Shown in pieces: positions 6,628-6,957 of a DNA stretch of 6,957 nt. The DNA is from JACKOF01 sp041571855 (lineage in GTDB: Bacteria > Pseudomonadota > Gammaproteobacteria > Pseudomonadales > Porticoccaceae). The stretch lies in assembly GCA_041571855.1 (NCBI GenBank), contig JBFFTH010000107.1, positions 1 to 6,957 on the forward strand. Reading direction: 5' to 3'. The notes beneath the pieces are model-generated. The model had not been told where the DNA came from and did no database searches. It saw only the letters and a list, made by a program, of their open reading frames with translations. Made by a program: the position numbers and the translations under genes. Each line of letters starts with the position of its first letter. Position 1 is the first letter of the stretch.

Positions 6628-6632
6628 GAGGA
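6628..6632 (+). promoter_or_regulatory. Ribosome binding site defining the TTG start at 6641
   Basis: GAGGA (within TTGAGGA) stands 8 nt before the TTG at 6641, which is near-ideal spacing. An in-frame TGA at 6638-6640 immediately precedes that TTG, so the gene cannot start further upstream. No ATG or GTG lies between the stop and the conserved domain. This supports TTG initiation. Confidence 0.65.
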
Positions 6633-6640
6633 ATTTTTGA

Positions 6641-6957
6641 TTGAGCATTTCCGGGATTGAGGGAGGAAGCATAGCCCATAGCCGCCAGACACTGGAGTTT
6701 GGTGATTTATTGATCAATTATCTGGAGCAGCTGGGGGTAGAGTATGTGTTTGGTATCCCCGGAGGCGCAATTGAACCTCTCTATAATGCCCTTGCCAGAA
6801 GTGAGGCCCGGGGTGGCACAAAAGCCATTGTCTCTCGCCACGAAACAGGCGCTGCTTTTATGGCTGACGGTTATTCACGCAATACTGGAAAGCTGGGTGT
6901 TTGTTGTGCGACCACCGGTCCCGGTGCTACCAACCTTATAACCGGTGTGGCTTCAGC
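6641..6957 (+). CDS. Thiamine-diphosphate-dependent enzyme, acetolactate-synthase-like, 3'-truncated by window edge
   Basis: Only the first 105 residues are present. After a short leader (MSISGIEGGSIAHSRQ) the frame reads LEFGDLLINYLEQLGVEYVFGIPGGAIEPLYNAL, then RHETGAAFMADGYSR (66-80) and CATTGPGATNLITGVAS. This is the N-terminal, pyrimidine-binding domain of enzymes such as acetolactate synthase, glyoxylate carboligase and related decarboxylases. Glu68 in RHET corresponds to the glutamate that activates the thiamine cofactor. E. coli IlvB, IlvI and IlvG have HEQ where this has HET, and there are about four more residues between the first helix region and that strand (ARSEARGG). So I would not call it a biosynthetic IlvB-type enzyme; substrate is unknown. 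It starts with TTG directly after an in-frame stop, with GAGGA 8 nt upstream, and is easily missed if only ATG starts are considered. It is divergent from the VC0807-like gene. Confidence 0.9.
   Translation, partial: MSISGIEGGSIAHSRQTLEFGDLLINYLEQLGVEYVFGIPGGAIEPLYNALARSEARGGTKAIVSRHETGAAFMADGYSRNTGKLGVCCATTGPGATNLITGVAS

Noticed and set aside
6744..6941. Plus-strand open frame of 65 codons near the right edge
   Set aside because: It is an out-of-frame reading of the thiamine-diphosphate enzyme, whose true frame runs from the TTG at 6641 and shows clear conserved motifs.
1..6957. Mobile elements, CRISPR arrays, tRNA or rRNA genes, riboswitches
   Set aside because: I saw no transposase or integrase frame, terminal inverted repeats, regularly spaced repeats, or tRNA-like cloverleaf. 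Intergenic space is nearly absent except at 5665-5730 and 6442-6640.

Overview
The window looks like chromosomal DNA from a free-living gammaproteobacterium. LigA, YciI, the YgiM-type SH3 protein and the VC0807-type membrane protein all read as gammaproteobacterial, but nothing seen here fixes the genus. It is densely coded, with no transposase, integrase, phage gene, CRISPR array, tRNA or rRNA. It is essentially a housekeeping region with a few uncharacterised genes, and I found no convincing new multi-gene system.

Layout: (1) 1-3082, plus strand. The C-terminal two thirds of NAD-dependent DNA ligase (ligA, cut by the left edge) is followed after 4 bp by a small uncharacterised protein, and 22 bp later by a 12-helix major facilitator transporter. 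(2) 3071-5294, minus strand. A tight gene set reads, in transcription order, YgiM-like SH3/coiled-coil membrane protein, an unusual pdxJ (TTG start, 6 bp after the previous stop), then a SpoU/TrmH-type RNA 2'-O-methyltransferase. The methyltransferase and the transporter converge and overlap by 12 bp. (3) 5365-6441, minus strand. A VC0807-like membrane protein is followed by yciI. A hairpin with a T-tract directly after the yciI stop probably separates this unit from the SH3-pdxJ-methyltransferase unit. (4) 6442-6640 is a divergent intergenic region, AT-rich on its right side, with a good sigma70-like promoter match. (5) 6641-6957, plus strand. The start of an acetolactate-synthase-like, thiamine-diphosphate-dependent enzyme with a TTG start is cut by the right edge.

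The genes do not form one pathway: DNA joining, transport, vitamin B6 synthesis, RNA modification, envelope proteins and a thiamine-diphosphate enzyme lie side by side. The most useful second-look items are the divergent PdxJ outside the common recO-pdxJ-acpS context, the Cys-X-X-Cys pair in the periplasmic SH3 domain, the TTG-initiated thiamine-diphosphate enzyme with a HET motif in place of the HEQ of biosynthetic acetolactate synthases, and the small protein coupled to ligA.
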